Positions 19,901 through 62,367 of a DNA stretch of 64,000 nt are shown in pieces (the stretch's first letter is position 1; each line of letters begins with the position of its first letter). Origin of the DNA: Streptacidiphilus sp. 4-A2 (lineage in GTDB: Bacteria; Actinomycetota; Actinomycetes; Streptomycetales; Streptomycetaceae); assembly GCA_014284505.1 (NCBI GenBank), contig JAAFYY010000001.1, forward strand, positions 992,001-1,056,000, given 5' to 3'. The translations under genes were made by a program, and so were the position numbers. The notes beneath the pieces were generated by a model. It did not search any database. It had not been told where the DNA came from and worked only from the letters and a program-made list of their open reading frames with translations.

Positions 19901-21061
19901 CAGCGCCAGTACGGTCTTGATCACCCCCGCCACTCCGGCGGCGGCCTGGGTGTGCCCGATGTTGGACTTGACCGATCCGAGCCACAACGGCCTTTCCTGC
20001 GGCCGCTCCTGGCCGTAGGTGGCGAGCAGCGCGTCGGCCTCGATCGGGTCCCCCAGGGTGGTGCCGGTGCCGTGCGCCTCCACCGCGTCCACATCGGCCG
20101 GGGCGAGGCCGGCATCAGCGAGCGCGGCCCGGATCACCCGCTGCTGGGAGGGACCGTTGGGGCGGTCAGACCGTTGCTGGCGCCGTCCTGGTTCACCGCC
20201 GAGCCACGCAGCACCGCCAGCACCGGATGGCCGTGGCGGCGTGCGTCCGAGAGCCGCTCCAGCAGCAGCATCCCGGCACCCTCCCCCCAGCCGGTGCCGT
20301 CCGCCGCCGCGAAGGGCTTGCACCGGCCGTCGGCGGCCATCGCGCCCTGACGGCTGAACTCCACGAACACGGCGGGCAGGGCCATCACGCTGACCCCGCC
20401 GGCCAGGGCCAGCGTGCACTCGCCGGAGCGCAGCGCCCGCGCGGCCAGGTGCAGCGCCACCAGCGAGGCCGAACAGGCGGTGTCCACAGTCACCGCGGGC
20501 CCCTCCAGGCCCAGCGTGTAGGAGACCCGGCCGGACATCACGCTCATCGAGTTCCGGTCATCAGGAATCCCGCACTGCATCTGACGCCTTGTCACCCAAG
20601 GTGGCATAGCCCTGGTCGATGGCGGCGGCAAACACCCCGGTTCGGCTGCCCGCAGGGACAGCGGGTCGATCCCGGCCTGTTCCACCGCCTCCCAGGCCGT
20701 GGTCAGCAGCAGCCGCTGCTGCGGATCCATCGCCACCGCCTCACGCGGCGAGATCCAGAAGAACTCGGCGTCGAAGTCGGCGACCGCGTCCAGAAAGGCG
20801 CCCTGACCGGGACACCACCGCGGCCCAGTGCGGCGGTCTGCCAGCCGCGGTCAGCCGGGATCGAGAGACCGTGTCGCGCCCGGCCAGCAACAGCTCCCAC
20901 AGCTGCCCGGGGGTGCTGACACCGCCCGGGAAACGGCAGCTCATGGCAACCACCGCGATCGGCTCGCGATCCCTGGCCTCGGCCTGCTGGAGCCGCTGCC
21001 GGGTCTGCTGGAGGTCGATGGTCACTCGGTTGAGGTAGTCGCGCAGCCGCTGGTCGGTCAC
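10948..21061 (-). CDS. bafAIV: type I polyketide synthase subunit 4: modules 9 (KS-AT-KR-ACP) and 10 (KS-AT-DH-KR-ACP)
   Basis: This is a bimodular subunit of about 3,370 residues. The start is taken as GTG 21061, giving [13 protein letters not shown], a class 1 docking coiled coil; no strong ribosome binding site is visible, and the gap after subunit 3 is 46 bp. Module 9 reduces only to the alcohol; module 10 forms a double bond. The C-terminus ends in [14 protein letters not shown], a docking tail that fits the [15 protein letters not shown] N-terminus of subunit 5. Both ATs carry GHSQGE and YASH (methylmalonyl). AT10 lies in an anomalous, duplicated segment. ACP9 has an unusual GFTSV phosphopantetheine motif. 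Frameshifts occur throughout and are bridged here. The bafAIV name rests on module order only. Confidence 0.8.
11200..16345 (-). other. PKS module 10: KS-AT-DH-KR-ACP
   Basis: KS 16340-15060 (DTACSSSL near 15820). AT 14775-13930 has YASH and lies in the duplicated, skewed segment. DH 13690-12840 has [17 protein letters not shown] and [12 protein letters not shown] 12810-11740 has TGAGGVLG and LDD. ACP 11440-11210 has [10 protein letters not shown]. The predicted product is C4=C5 with a methyl branch. Confidence 0.85.
13550..14780 (-). repeat. AT10/DH10 copy of a duplicated, base-skewed PKS segment
   Basis: Plus-strand reading is almost free of G (C/A-rich), so the coding strand uses G- and T-ending codons (GTG, TTG, GGG, GGT) unlike neighbouring GCC/CTG/GTC-rich DNA. 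Long stretches are the same as in the AT8 copy, and the match continues into the start of DH. Small differences remain (for example T versus C near 14461), so it is a distinct copy. Confidence 0.82.
16400..20980 (-). other. PKS module 9: KS-AT-KR-ACP with a variant ACP motif
   Basis: KS 20975-19690 has DTACSASL near 20475. AT 19390-18550 has GHSQGE and VDYASHS (methylmalonyl). KR 18160-16950 lacks LDD (HAAAFIAL) and has AGVWGS, so A-type. There is no DH between AT and KR. ACP 16640-16415 has [10 protein letters not shown], where Thr-Ser-Val replaces Asp-Ser-Leu. The predicted product is an alcohol, C7-OH. Confidence 0.83.
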
Positions 21062-21107
21062 CGCACACCGTCGCTTTCGTCTCGGAGGACAGTCGATGGA
21101 CGGGGCA

Positions 21108-24100
21108 TCAGATCCCCAACTGCTGGTCGATATAGGCGAAAACCTCGTCGTCGTGGCCGCGGTGATGCCCTCGGCGGGCAGCAGCGCTCCCTCCGCGACG
21201 ACCGCTCCCGTGACCGTCCCCGCTCCCGTGACCGTCCCGCCCCCGGCTCCGACCCTGGCCCCGGCTCCGGCCCCGGCTCCGGCGCCAGCCGGGACAGCGC
21301 CTGGCGCAGCCGCTCCGCCAACCGCCCGCGGAGCTCCTCGCCGGTCCCCGGGGTGCCCAGCGCCGCTCCAGCTCGTCGAGCTCGGCGAGCAGCGCCGCCC
21401 CGGCGGGGGCTGCCCGGCCGCGATCCGCGCCACCAGGTGGCGGGCCAGTGCCTCCGGCGTGGGTGGTCGAAGACCAGCGCCGCCGGGAGCCGCAGCCCGG
21501 TCGCCGACATCAGCCGGTTGCGCAGCTCCACCCCGGTCAGCGAGTCGAATCCGATCTCCTTGAACGGCCGTACGGGCCGCACCAGTTCGGTGGAGCTGTG
21601 GCCGAGGACGGCCGCCGCGCTGCCGCGGACCAGCTCCAGCAGCGTCCGGTGGGCCTCGGCCTCACCGAGTCCGGCCAGTTGCTCGGCCACCGGCCGGGCC
21701 ACCGGAGCCGGGTCCGCCGCGCGGGGCCGATCCGGGCGGACCAGTCCGCGCAGCACCGGGCAGCCGCCGCGCCCGACGCAGGGCGGAGGGGTCGATCAGC
21801 CGGTAGGGTCGGCTGAGCTCAGCGCGGCATCGAACAGAGCCAGCCCTCGGCCGAGGACAGCGCCGAAGCCACGGTCGCGCCTGCGGAGACCTGGGCCGTC
21901 ATCGCACTGCGCTGCTCCCACAGGCCCCAGCCGATCGAGACGCCGGGCAGCCCCTCGGCCCGCCGCTCCCCGGCCAGGGCGTCCAGGACCGCGTTCGCGG
22001 CGGCGTAGTCGCCCTGTCCGGAGGCCCCGAACAGGGCCGCACCGGAGGAGTACAGCACGAACGCCGCCAGGTCGGCCCCCTTGGTCAGTTCGTGCAGTGC
22101 GAACGCCGCGTCGGCCTTGGGGCGCAGCACCCGTTGCAACTGACTGTCCGTCATGGTACTGATCAGCGCGTCATCGAGGACTCCGGCAGCATGCACCACC
22201 GCAGTCAGTGGGTGTTCCTCGGGACGGCCGCGAGCAATGCGGCCAGCGCGTCCCGGTCGGCGACGTCGCAGCCGGCGACTGTCGCGTGTACGCCCAATCC
22301 GGCCAGCTCGGAAAGGAGTTCGGGCATGCCGTCGGCATCCGCGCCCGGCGTCCAGCAGCAGCAGCCGGCGTACTCCATGACGGACCGCCAGATACCGGGC
22401 GAGCAAACGGCCCAGGGTCCCGGTCGCGCCGGTGACCACCACTGTGCCTTCCGGATCCAACGGGTGTCGGCATCAAGCAGCACGTTCTTGCCGACGCCAC
22501 GGGCCTGGCTGAGGAAGCGCGCAGCGCCTCGGGCGCGCGGCGGACATCCCAGCCGGTGACCGGCAGCGGCCTGAGCGCCCTGTTCGAACAGGGCGATGAT
22601 CTCGGCGAGCATCTCGCCAATGCGCTGCGCCCCGGCTTCCATCAGGTCGAACGCGCGGTAGCGGACCCCGGGTGCGCCGCGGCGACCTGCTCGGGGTCGC
22701 GGACGTCGGTCTTGCCCATCTCGACAAAGCGTCCGCCCGCAGGCAGCAGCCGCAGCGAGGCGTCCACGAACTCCCGCGCCAGGCTGTCGAGTACCAGGTC
22801 GACCCCGGCACCGCCGGTGGCCCGCAGGAACTGCTCGGCGAAGTCCACGCTGCGGGTGGAGGCAATACGGGCGTCGTCCAGGCCGCCCGCGCGCAGCACC
22901 TCCATTTGCCGGGCCGGCGTGCCGAAAACGGTGGCCCCGCATGCCGGGCGAGCTGCACCGCGGCCATCCCGACGCCCCCGGCGGCCGCGTTGCACCAGCA
23001 CCTTCTCGCCGCGACGCAGGCCGCCTAGGTCGAACAGCCCGTAGTAGGCGGTGAGGAACACCACCGGCACCGACGCCCCGGACGAAGGACCAGCCCGGGG
23101 ATCCGGGCGACGGTGCGCCGTCGGCGACAGCCACCGCCGAACGCGCCGCCGAAGACACCGAAGACCCGCTCCCCGGGCACCAGATCGTCCACTCCCGGGC
23201 CGACCTCAAGCACGGTGCCCGCGCCTTCGCTGCCCAGGTTCGTGTGTTCCGGGTCCAGGCCGAGGGTGGCGACCACGTCGTGAAAGTTGAGCCCGGCGGC
23301 ACGAACCGCGATCCGCACCTCGCCAGCGGCCAGTGGTGCAGCGCGGCGGGGCGGGCACCAGCGCGAGGCCCTCCAGGGTGCCCGGCCACCGGCGTCCAGC
23401 TGCCAGGCGGCGCCGGGCGCGGGTCAGCGCCGCGCCGGTCCCGCTCTCCGCCCGGGTGAGCCGGGGCAGCAGCAGCCGGCCGTCGCGGACCGCCAGCTGC
23501 GGCTCGCCGCAGGCCAGCGCGGCGAGCAGGAAGCCGACCGGGTTGTCCGGGCGGTCCTGGTCGACCAGGACGAAACGGTCCGGGTGCTCGGCCTGCGCGG
23601 AGCGCAGCAGGCCCCAGAGCGCGGCCTGGGCCGGGTCGGCCGGGCGGTCGCCCGGGCCGGTGCGGACGGCGTTGCTGGTCAGCAGCACCAACCGGTGTCC
23701 TCGAAGCGCTGGTCGGCCAGCCAGCGCTGGAGCAGGGCCAGGCAGTCGCGGGCGGTGGCGAACACCGCTCGGCCGGATCCGCCAGCGGCACGGTCGGGCA
23801 GGCCGCCACACCAGCGCCGGCAGCGGGACTCCGACCCGGTCGCGGCACACAGCGCATCCAGGTCCGGCCATCCGGTAAGGTCGACCCGGCGTCGCCGAGC
23901 ACCGCCCAGTCCGGCGTCTGCTCCGGCGTCTGCTCCCTGCGGGCGGCGCCCGGGGCCGGGATCCACCCAGGCGGAACAGCAGGTTGGCGGTACCGGCCGC
24001 GAGGGCGTCCGGGTGAGCGGCCGCAGCAGCAGCGAGTCCACCCCGAGCACCAGCTGCCGGACAGATCGTGAAACGCTGAGGCGGACCGCCGGGCCGTCGG

Positions 24101-27100
24101 CGGCCAGCCGTACCCGCAGTGAGGTGGCCCCGGCCGTGTGGCAGACCACCCCGTTCCAGCTGAACGGCAGCCGGGCCCGGCCGTCCTGGTCCGGGAGCAG
24201 GGCGGCGGATTGCAGGGCGGCGTCCAGCAGCGCGGGTGCACCGCGCAGCCGGCGGCGTCGGCGTGCTGCGACTGCGGGAGCACCACCTCCGCGAAGACCT
24301 CGCCCTCACGGACCCAGGCCGCGCGCAAGCCCTGGAAGGCGGGCCGTAGTGGTAGCCGGCCCCCGAACCGCTGGTAGAGGTCGTCACCGGCACCGGTTCG
24401 GCGCCGTCCGGCGCCAGCTGAGCAGTTCCCCGCCGACGGCCGCCGACGGGGCCAGGGTGCCACCGGCATACCGGGTCCACGGCTGGTCCGGGTCCTGCTG
24501 GCGCGGGCGAAGATGCCCAGTGCCCGGCGCCCCTCGGCGTCCGGCTCAGCCACCGGACCTGTAGCAGCACGCCCCTGCTCGGCAGCGGCAACGGCGTGTG
24601 CAGGGTCAGCTCCTCCAGCTCGGGGCACCCGGCCTCGGTCCGGCCCGCAGCGCCAGTTCCACAAAGGCCGTGCCAGGCAGCAGCACACGCCGGACACCTG
24701 GTGGTCCGCCAGCCAGGGATGGGTACGCAGCGACAACGCCCACTGAGCACCAGCCCACCTCCTCCGCCATATCCAGCGCCGCCCCAGCAGCGGGTGCCCG
24801 GTGGTCCCGAGCCCGGCGGAGGCCACATTCCAGCTGGTGTTGGGGACGTCGAGCCAGTAACGCTGGTGCTGAAAGGGGTAGGTGGGCAGATCCACCCGCC
24901 GCGCCCCGGGAAACGCCGAAGACCAGTCCACCGACAACCCGCGCGACCACCCACCACCGAACGCAACACCCCCCAACCCACCCTCACCACGCCGCAACGA
25001 ACCCAGCGCCACCACCGACCCCCACCGCATCCGCCGACTCCTCCACCCCACCCCACACCGGGTGCGGACTCGGTTCCACAAAAGAACCGGAACCCCTCCC
25101 AAACAGGCCACGCACCACCTCCTCGAACCGCACCGTCTCCCGCAGGTGCGGTACCAGTAACCGGCGTCCAGCGCTCACCCTCCAACCGCCCACCAGTGAC
25201 CGTCGAATAGAACGGCACCTCACCACAACGCGGGGCAACCGGCGCCAGCGCAGCAGCAACTCCTCCCGGATCGCTCCACCTGCACCCGAATGCGACGCAT
25301 AATCCACCTCCACCAACCGCGCCCGCACCCCACCACCCACCAACGAACCCACCAACTCCCGCACCTCACCCACCCCACCAGAAACCACCGTCGAACACGG
25401 ACCATTCACCGCCGCCACCGACAACCCCCACCCCAACCCCCAACACCCCCTCCACCTCACCCACCGACAACCCCACCCACGCCATACCACCCCACCCGCC
25501 AACACCCCCAACAACCGCGAACGCAACGCACACCACCCGCGCACCATCACCCAACGACAACACCCCTGCCACACACGCCGCCGCAATCTCCCCCTGCGAA
25601 TGCCCCACCACCACATCCGGCACCACCCCAAAACCCCGCCACACCTCCGCCAACGACACCATCACCGCCCACAACACCGGCTGCACACATCCACCCGACC
25701 CAACCCGGAGCACCCCCCCAGCCACCACATCACCCAACGACCACTCCACAAACGGCGCCAGAGCCCGCTCACACTCCGCCACCGCGCCGCAAACACCGAC
25801 GACTCCCGCAACAACAACCGACCCATCCCCCCACTGCGACCCCTGCCCCGGAAACACAAACACCGACCGACCACCAACACCCGCAACACCAGTCACCAAC
25901 CAGCAGCCGACCGACCGCCAGCGAGGGCGGCCAGGTCGGCGCGGAGCGAGTCGGCGTCGCCGACGAGCACCGCGCGGTGCCGGTGACGGGCACGGCCGGT
26001 GGTCAGCGAGTGGCCGATGTCGGCGATGCCGGAGGCCGGTCCGGCCGCGAGCCAGGCCAGCAGCCCAGCGGCCTGGTCACGCAGTGCGGGCACGCTGCGC
26101 GCGACAGCGGCCAGGGAACCACGCCGGCCACCGGACGCGGCTCGGCTTGGCCCGGCTTCGGGTTCGGGTTCAGCTTCGGGTTCGGGTTCGGGCAAGGGCT
26201 CGGCGGGCTGCTCCAGGATCACATGGGCGTTGGTTCCGCTGACCCCGAAGGAGGAGACCCCGGCCCGGCGCGGACGGTCAGCGGCGTCCCAGGGACGCGC
26301 GTCGGCCAGCAGCTCCACCGCTCCGGACGACCAGTCGACCTGGCCGAAGTGCGTCCAGATGCAGGTCTTGGGCATGACACCGTGCCGCATCGCCAGCACG
26401 GTCTTGATGACGCCGCCCACCCGGCCGCCGCCGAGCTGTGTCCGACATTGGACTTCAACGATCCCAGCCACAACGGCCGATCTGCTGAGTGGTCCTGACC
26501 ATACGTCAACAAAGAGCCTGGGCTTCGATCGGGTCGCCGAGGCGGTCCGGTGCCGTGCCCTCCACCAGGTCCACCTGGCCGGCGGTCAGCCCGGCGTCGG
26601 CCAGCCGCCCGGATCACCCGCTGCTGCGCCGGACCACTGGGCGCGGTAAGGCCGTTGCTCGCACCGTCCTGGTTCACCGCCGAACCACGCACCACCGCCA
26701 GCACCGGATGCCCACGCCGCCGCGCCTGCGACAACCGCTCCCAAACAGCATGCCGACGCCCTCGCCGAAGCCGGTGCCGTCCGCCGCCTCGGCGAAGGGC
26801 TTGCAGCGGCCATCCGGGGCCAGGCCGCCCTGCCTGCTGAATTCCACGAAGAGCTCGGGGCTGCACATCACGTTGACGCCACCGGCCAGCGCCATCGAGC
26901 ACTCGCCCGAACGCAGCGCACGCACCCCCAGGTGCAGCGCCACGAGCGACGACGAGCAGGCGGTGTCGACGGTGACCGCAGGCCCCTCCAGGCCGAAGAA
27001 GTAGGCCAGCCGCCCGGAGACGATGCTGCCGGAGTTGCCGGTACCGAGGAAGCCCTCGACCTCCTGCGGGATGTAGGGCAGCAGCCGGGCCGCATAGTCC

Positions 27101-30100
27101 TGCTCAGGCCGACGAAGACGCCGACCGGATTGCCGCGCAGTTCCTCCGGATCGATCCCGGCCTGCTCGAAGACCTCCCAGCCGGTCTCCAGCAGCAGCCG
27201 CTGCTGCGGATCCATGGCCAGCGCCTCCCGTGGCGAGATGCCGAAGAACTCGGCGTCGAACTCGGCCGCGTCATAAAGGAATCCGCCCTGTCGGGTGACC
27301 GAGGTGCCGGGCCGGTCGGGTCGGGGTCGTAGAGTTCGTCCAGGGCCAGCCCCGGTCGGCCGGGAACTCGGCGATGCCGTCGCGCCCTTCGGCGACCATC
27401 CGCCACAGATCCTCCGGCGAGCGGACCCGCCGGGTATCGGCAGGCCATCGAAACGATCGCGATCGGATCGTCATCAGCAGGCCGATGTTGGCAAATTCCA
27501 CTACAGAGGATGACAATTGATGATAGGTCAGGCTGCTGCGCAGGTGCCCGGCCAGGGCTGTGGGTGTGGGTGGTCGAAGACCAGACCTGCGGGAGCCGGA
27601 GGCCGGTAGCAGCGGTCAGCCGGTTCCGCAGCTCCACCGAGGCCAGCGAGTCGAAGCCGAGTGCCCGGAAGGCCCGGCCCGGCTCCAGCGTGTCCGCCGA
27701 GGAGTGGCCGAGGACGTCCGCCGCGTGCGTCCGGACCAGGTCCAGCAGCAGCGACAGCTGCCCCGCCCGGTCCTCGGCCGCCAGCCGCTGCTGAAGCCGC
27801 TGCGTGCGCCCTGCTGCGCCACCGTGGCCTGCGGGCGGGGCGGGGCCGGCAGCAGGCCGCGCAGCAGCGGCGGCAGGGTCGGGTCGGCGGGCGGGATCGC
27901 AGCACGGCGGCGTCCAGCCGCAGCAGCACCAGCGCCGGGCGGCGGGCCGCCAGCGCGGCGTCGAACAGGTCGAGCCCTTGCGCGGTGCTGAGCGGCGGCA
28001 TTCCGGAGCGGGCGATCCGGCGCACGTCGGCGTCGCCCAGTCGGCCGGTCAGGGCGCTGCGCTGCTCCCACAGCGTCCAGGCCAGGGACTGGCCCGGCAG
28101 CCCCTGGGCCTGCCGCCGCTGGGCCAGCGCGTCCAAACAGGCGTTGGCGGCCGCGTAGTTGGCCTGGCCGGCACCGCCGAAGGTGCCGGAGGCCGAGGAG
28201 AAGAGTACAAAGGCCGCCAGGTCCAGCCCCTGGGTGAGCTCGTGCAGATGGAATGCGGCGTCGACCTTGGGGCGGCAGACACGGTCCAGCCGGTCGGGGG
28301 TGAGCGCGGTGACCACACCGTCGTCCAGGTCGCCGGCCGTGTGCACGACGGCGGTCAGCGGGTGCCGCGTCGGCACTTCGGCGAGCAGCGCGGCGAGCGC
28401 CGCACGGTCGGACGCGTCGCAGGCCACGATCCGGACCTCGGCGCCCAGTTCCTCCAGTTCGGCCCGCAGCTGGTCCGCGCCCTCGGCGGCCGGGCCGCTG
28501 CGGGAGACCAGCAGCAGTCGGAGGGCGCCGTGGCCGGTGACCAGGCGGCGGGCGACCTGGGAGCCCAGCAGACCGGTGCCGCCGGTGATCAGCACCGTCC
28601 CGGCCGGGTCCAGCGCCCGGGCCGGACCGGCCGCCGTGGCGGACGCCGCCCGGACCAGCCGGGGTGCCAGCAGCCGGCCGGCACGCAGCGCGAGTTGCGG
28701 CTCGGCGGCACGGAGCGAGACCGAGAGGGCGGCCGCCACCTGCGGATCGTCCGGGTCGTGCTGCCGCTCCGGATCCAGATCCAGCAGGACGAAGCGGCCC
28801 GGGTGCTCGGTCTGGGCCGAGCGCAGCAGACCCCACACCGCGGCCTGGGCCGGGTCGGGGCCGTTCGGGTCCCCGGCGACCGCCACCGCGCCGCGGGTGA
28901 GCACGGCCAGCCGGGACCGCTCCAGCCGGGCGTCGGCAAGCCAGCCCTGGACCGCGTCCAGGGCGCGTCCGAGGGCCGCCCGCACCGAAGCCGGTCCGGC
29001 AGCGCCTCCGGCATCGCCCCCGGTGCAGTCGAAGAGCGCCAGTTCCGGCGCCGGCGCGCCCGCGTCCAGGTCGGCAGCCGACAGCAGCGGTTCGATCCGG
29101 ACCGGCGCAGCGGCAGGCGCAGCCGGGCCGGTGGCCACCGGACGCCACTCCACTTCGTACAACGGGTCGGGCCGTCCGCCGCGCGCGGCGGTGAGCAGCC
29201 CGGCCTCGGAGGCCGGGCGCAGGGCCAGCACCTGCACAGTGGCCACCGGCCGCCCGGCCGGGTCGGCGACCTGGACCGAGACCGCGTCGTGGCCGGCCGG
29301 CGCGATCCGCACCCGCAGCGCCGCCGCGCCGGAGGCATGCAGGGTGACCCCGCTCCAGTTGAACGGCAGCCTTCCGCCGGAGGGTGCGTCCTCGGCCAGG
29401 CCGGTGGCGTGCAGGGCGGCGTCCAGCAGCGCCGGGTGCAGGCCGAAGCGCCCGGCGTCGCGCCGCTGCTCCTCGGGCAGTGCGGCTTCGGCGAACAGTT
29501 CCTCGCCACGCCGCCAGGCCCGCCGCAGCCCCTGGAATGCCGGGCCGTAGCCGAAGCCGCCCTCGGCGAAGCGCGGGTAGACGTCGTCCAGCGGGATGGG
29601 GACGGCCCCGGGCGGCGGCCAGGCAGCGAGTGCGCCGGGACCGTCCGGGCTGTACGGACCGTCCGGGCCGTCCGGGCTGTGCGGGGCCAGGGTGCCCGCG
29701 GCGTGGCGGACCCACTGCTCCGGCTCCGCCCCGGGGCCGTCCGGCCGGGAGTGCAGGCTGAGCGGACGCCGCCCCTGCTGGTCCGGTGCGCCGACCGACA
29801 GCCGGATCATCGCCCCGCCGCGCTCCGGCAGCGCCAGCGGCGTCTCCAGGGTGAGCTCTTCGATCCGGGAGCAGCCGATCCGGTCCCCGGCCTGGAAGGC
29901 CAGTTCCAGGAACGCGGTGCCCGGCAGCAGGATGCTGCCCTGGACCGCGTGGTCGGCCAGCCACGGGTGGCTCTGCACCGAGAGCCGTCCGCTCAGCAGC
30001 AGTCCGTCGGCGTCGGCAAGCGCGATCACCGCGCCCAGCAGCGGATGCCCGGCCGGGTCCAGCCCCGCCGCGGTCACGTCGGCGGGCCCGGGGGCGTCCT

Positions 30101-32826
30101 CCAGCCAGTAGCGCTGCCGCTGGAAGGCGTAGGTCGGCAGTTCCACCGGGCACCCGGGGCGGCCGGAGTAGACGGCGTCCCAGTCCGGACGGACTCCGGC
30201 GAGGTGCAGCTCGGCCAGGGAGTGGGTGAACCGGCGTAGCCCGCCCTGGTCGCGGCGGAGCGTGCCGATGGCGGCGGCCTCGGTTCCGGCGTCGGCCGCG
30301 GTCTCCTGGATGCCGACGGTGAGCACCGGGTGCGGGCCGGCCTCCAGCAGCACCGGTAGCCGTCGGCCAGCAGCGCGCGGGTGGCCTGCTCGAACTCGAC
30401 GGTCTGCCGCAGATTGCGGTACCAGTAGCCGGCGTCCAGCGCGGTGGTGTCCAGCAGCCCTCCGGTGACCGTGGAATAGAACGGGACACTTGACTGACAT
30501 GAGATCACATCAGCCAGTTCAGCCATGAGTTGCTCGTGGATCTGCTCGACGTGGGCGCTGTGGGAGGCATAGTCGACGGCGACCGGGCGGGCTCGTTCGT
30601 CGCGTTCCGATGCCTGGGCGAGGAGTTCGGCCAGGGCCTGCGGTTCGCCGGAGACCACGGTGGAGGCAGGGCCGTTGACCGCTGCGATCGACAACCGGTC
30701 GCCCCAGGCCGCGATCCGCTGCCTGACCTGGGCGACGGGCAGCGCCAGTGAGGCCATTCCGCCGCGTCCGGACAGCGCGCTCAGTGCCCGGCTGCGCAGG
30801 GCGACCACCTTGGCCGCGTCCTCCAGGGTCAGCGCCCCGGCCACGCAGGCGGCCGCGATCTCGCCCTGCGAGTGGCCCACCACCGCGCCCGGGAGGATCC
30901 CGTGGCAGCGCCACAGTTCGGCCAGCGAGACCATCACCGCGAACAGCGCGGGCTGGACCACATCCACCCGGTCCAATGACGGAACGTCAGCTTCGGCGCG
31001 CAGCAGGCCGGTCAGTGACCAGTCGGTCCAGGGCCGCAGCGCCTGCTCGCACTCGGCCATCCTGGCCGCGAACACCGGCGCGCTGTCCAGCAGTTCCACC
31101 GCCATTCCGGCCCACTGCGAACCCTGCCCCGGGAACACCAGCACCGGGTCGCCGCCCGGTCCGGCCGGGCCGCGCAGCAGGCCTGGGTCGGTGCTGTCGG
31201 ATACCAACGCGGCCAGGCCACGCCGCAGTTCGTCCGTTCCGGCGCCGACGAGTACCGCCCGGTGCTCGTGCACGGTCCTGGTGGTCGCCAGCGCATGGCC
31301 GAGGTCGGCCGGGTCCGGCTGCGGGCCGTCCGCCAGCCGCTCCAGCAGGTTCGCCGCCTGGGCCCGCAGCGCCTCGGCGGTGCGGGCGGACAGCACCCAG
31401 GGCAGGACCGGCTCCGGGCGCCGCGGGGCAGTGACCGGCTGCTCCACCGGCGGCGCCTGCTCCAGCACCACATGCCCGTTGGTGCCGCTGACGCCGAAGG
31501 AGGAGACCGCCGCCCGGCGCGGCCGGCCGGTCCTCGGCCAGGGCTCGGCCCCGGTCACCAGGCGGACCGCGCCACACTCCCAGTCCACCTGCGGCGAGGG
31601 GTCCTCGGCGTGCAGGGTCGGCGGGACCACGCCGTGCCGCATGGCCAGCACGGCCTTGATCACCCCGCCCACCCCGGCCGCCGCCTGGGTGTGGCCGAGG
31701 TTGGACTTCAGCGAGCCCAGCAGCAGCGGCTGCCCGGCCGGACGCTCCCGGCCGTAGGTGGCCAGCAGCGCCTGCGCCTCGATCGGGTCGCCGAGCGGGG
31801 TGCCGGTGCCGTGCGCCTCGACCACGTCCACCTCGGACGGCTCCAGTCCGGCGCTTGCCAGCGCCTGCCGGATCACCCGCTGCTGGGCCGGGCCGTTGGG
31901 CGCGGTCAGCCGGCTGCTCGCACCGTCCTGGTTCACGGCCGAGCCGCGGACCAGCGCCAGCACTGGGTGGCCGTGCCGCCGGGCCTCGGAGAGGCGCTCC
32001 AGCAGCAGCATGCCCACGCCCTCGCCCCAGCCGGTGCCGTCGCCCGCGCCGAGAAGGACTTGCAGCGGCCGTCGGCGGCCAGCCCGCCCTGCCGGCTCAT
32101 CTCCACGAACGGCACCGGAGTGGACATCACCATGGCACCGCCCGCCAGGGCGAGGGTGCACTCGCCGAGCCGCAGTGCCTGGCAGGCGAGGTGGATCGCG
32201 ACCAGCGAGGAGGAGCAGGCGGTGTCCACGCTGACCGCCGGGCCCTCCAGTCCGAAGGTGTAGGCGATCCGGCCGGAGGCGACGCTGTCGGAGCTGCCGT
32301 TGCCGAGGTAGCCCGCGACATCGTCCGGAACCTGGCGCAGTCGCGCCGCGTAGTCCTGGTACATGATCCCGGCGAAGACCCCGGTACGGCTGCCGCGCAG
32401 GGTCGCCGGGTCGATCCCGGCCCGCTCGAACGCCTCCCAGCCGGTCTCCAGCAGCAGCCGCTGCTGCGGTCCATCGCCAGCGCTCGCGCGGCGAGATGCC
32501 GAAGAACGCCGGGTCGAAGTCGGCCACCCGGTCCAGGAAGCCGCCCTCGGCGGCGTAGCTGGTGCCGGGGCGCTCGCGGCCGGGGTCGTCCAGGGCCTCC
32601 AGGTCCCAGCGCGTCGTCAGGGAAGGCGGTGATCGCGTCGGTGCCGCGGCGACCAGCCGCCACAGGTCCTCCGGCGTCTCGACTCCGCCGGGTAGCGGCA
32701 GCTCATCGCGACGATCGCGACCGGCTCGTGCTGCCCGGCCTCGGCCTCGTTCAGCCGCTGCCTGGTGCGGTGCAGGTCGGTGGTGACCCGCTTGAGGTAG
32801 TCGCGCAGCCTGTCGTCATTCACCAT
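21108..32826 (-). CDS. bafAIII: type I polyketide synthase subunit 3: modules 7 (KS-AT-DH-KR-ACP) and 8 (KS-AT-DH-ER-KR-ACP)
   Basis: This bimodular subunit is about 3,900 residues. ATG 32826 has GGGGAGG 7-8 nt upstream and starts [13 protein letters not shown], a docking helix nearly the same as that of subunit 4. It ends with [15 protein letters not shown] (stop 21108-21110), a typical C-terminal docking peptide. Module 8 is the only fully reducing module of the locus, as expected for the single methylene at C9 in bafilomycin. Both ATs have the methylmalonyl signature. The first KS motif and much of AT8/DH8 are broken by 1-bp losses, but the order KS-AT-DH-KR-ACP-KS-AT-DH-ER-KR-ACP is clear. 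Confidence 0.82.
21400..27480 (-). other. PKS module 8: KS-AT-DH-ER-KR-ACP (fully reducing)
   Basis: KS 27475-26190 (DTACSSSL near 26955). AT 25870-25030 has GHSQGE and YASH, in a duplicated segment. DH 24800-23950 has [11 protein letters not shown]. The KR structural half (about 23950-23420) precedes ER (23410-22480), which shows [21 protein letters not shown] and a nucleotide-binding stretch around GEKVLVQ. KR catalytic half 22450-21880 has TGATGTLG and LDD. ACP 21660-21440 has [10 protein letters not shown]. This is the only ER in the locus; it predicts a methylene at C9. Confidence 0.86.
24660..25895 (-). repeat. AT8/DH8 copy of the duplicated, base-skewed PKS segment
   Basis: It matches 13550-14780 over about 1.2 kb, from AT start through the post-AT linker into the DH N-terminus. 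Scattered 1-2 base gaps separate the two. The codon shift relative to flanking DNA begins and ends near the AT borders. Confidence 0.82.
27530..32745 (-). other. PKS module 7: KS-AT-DH-KR-ACP
   Basis: KS 32735-31450 (DTACSSSL near 32215; N-terminal motif broken by a base loss). AT 31150-30300 has GHSQGE and VDYASHS (methylmalonyl). DH 30055-29200 has [17 protein letters not shown] and LLDAALH. KR 29160-28060 has TGGTGLLG and LDD (HTAGDLDD). ACP 27760-27545 has [10 protein letters not shown]. The frame from AT end through ACP is the longest uninterrupted one in the PKS (about 30,500 to 27,620). Predicted product: C10=C11 with a methyl branch. Confidence 0.86.
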
Positions 32827-32857
32827 CGCTCGTCCTCCCCGTCCCTGCCTGCCGCGT

Positions 32858-47973
<15,116 letters not shown>

Positions 47974-47989
47974 CAGTGCCAGCTCTCCT

Positions 47990-62367
<14,378 letters not shown>

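Noticed and set aside
24660..25895. Duplicated AT segments as insertion sequences
   Set aside because: No transposase, terminal inverted repeats or target-site duplications; borders match protein domains.
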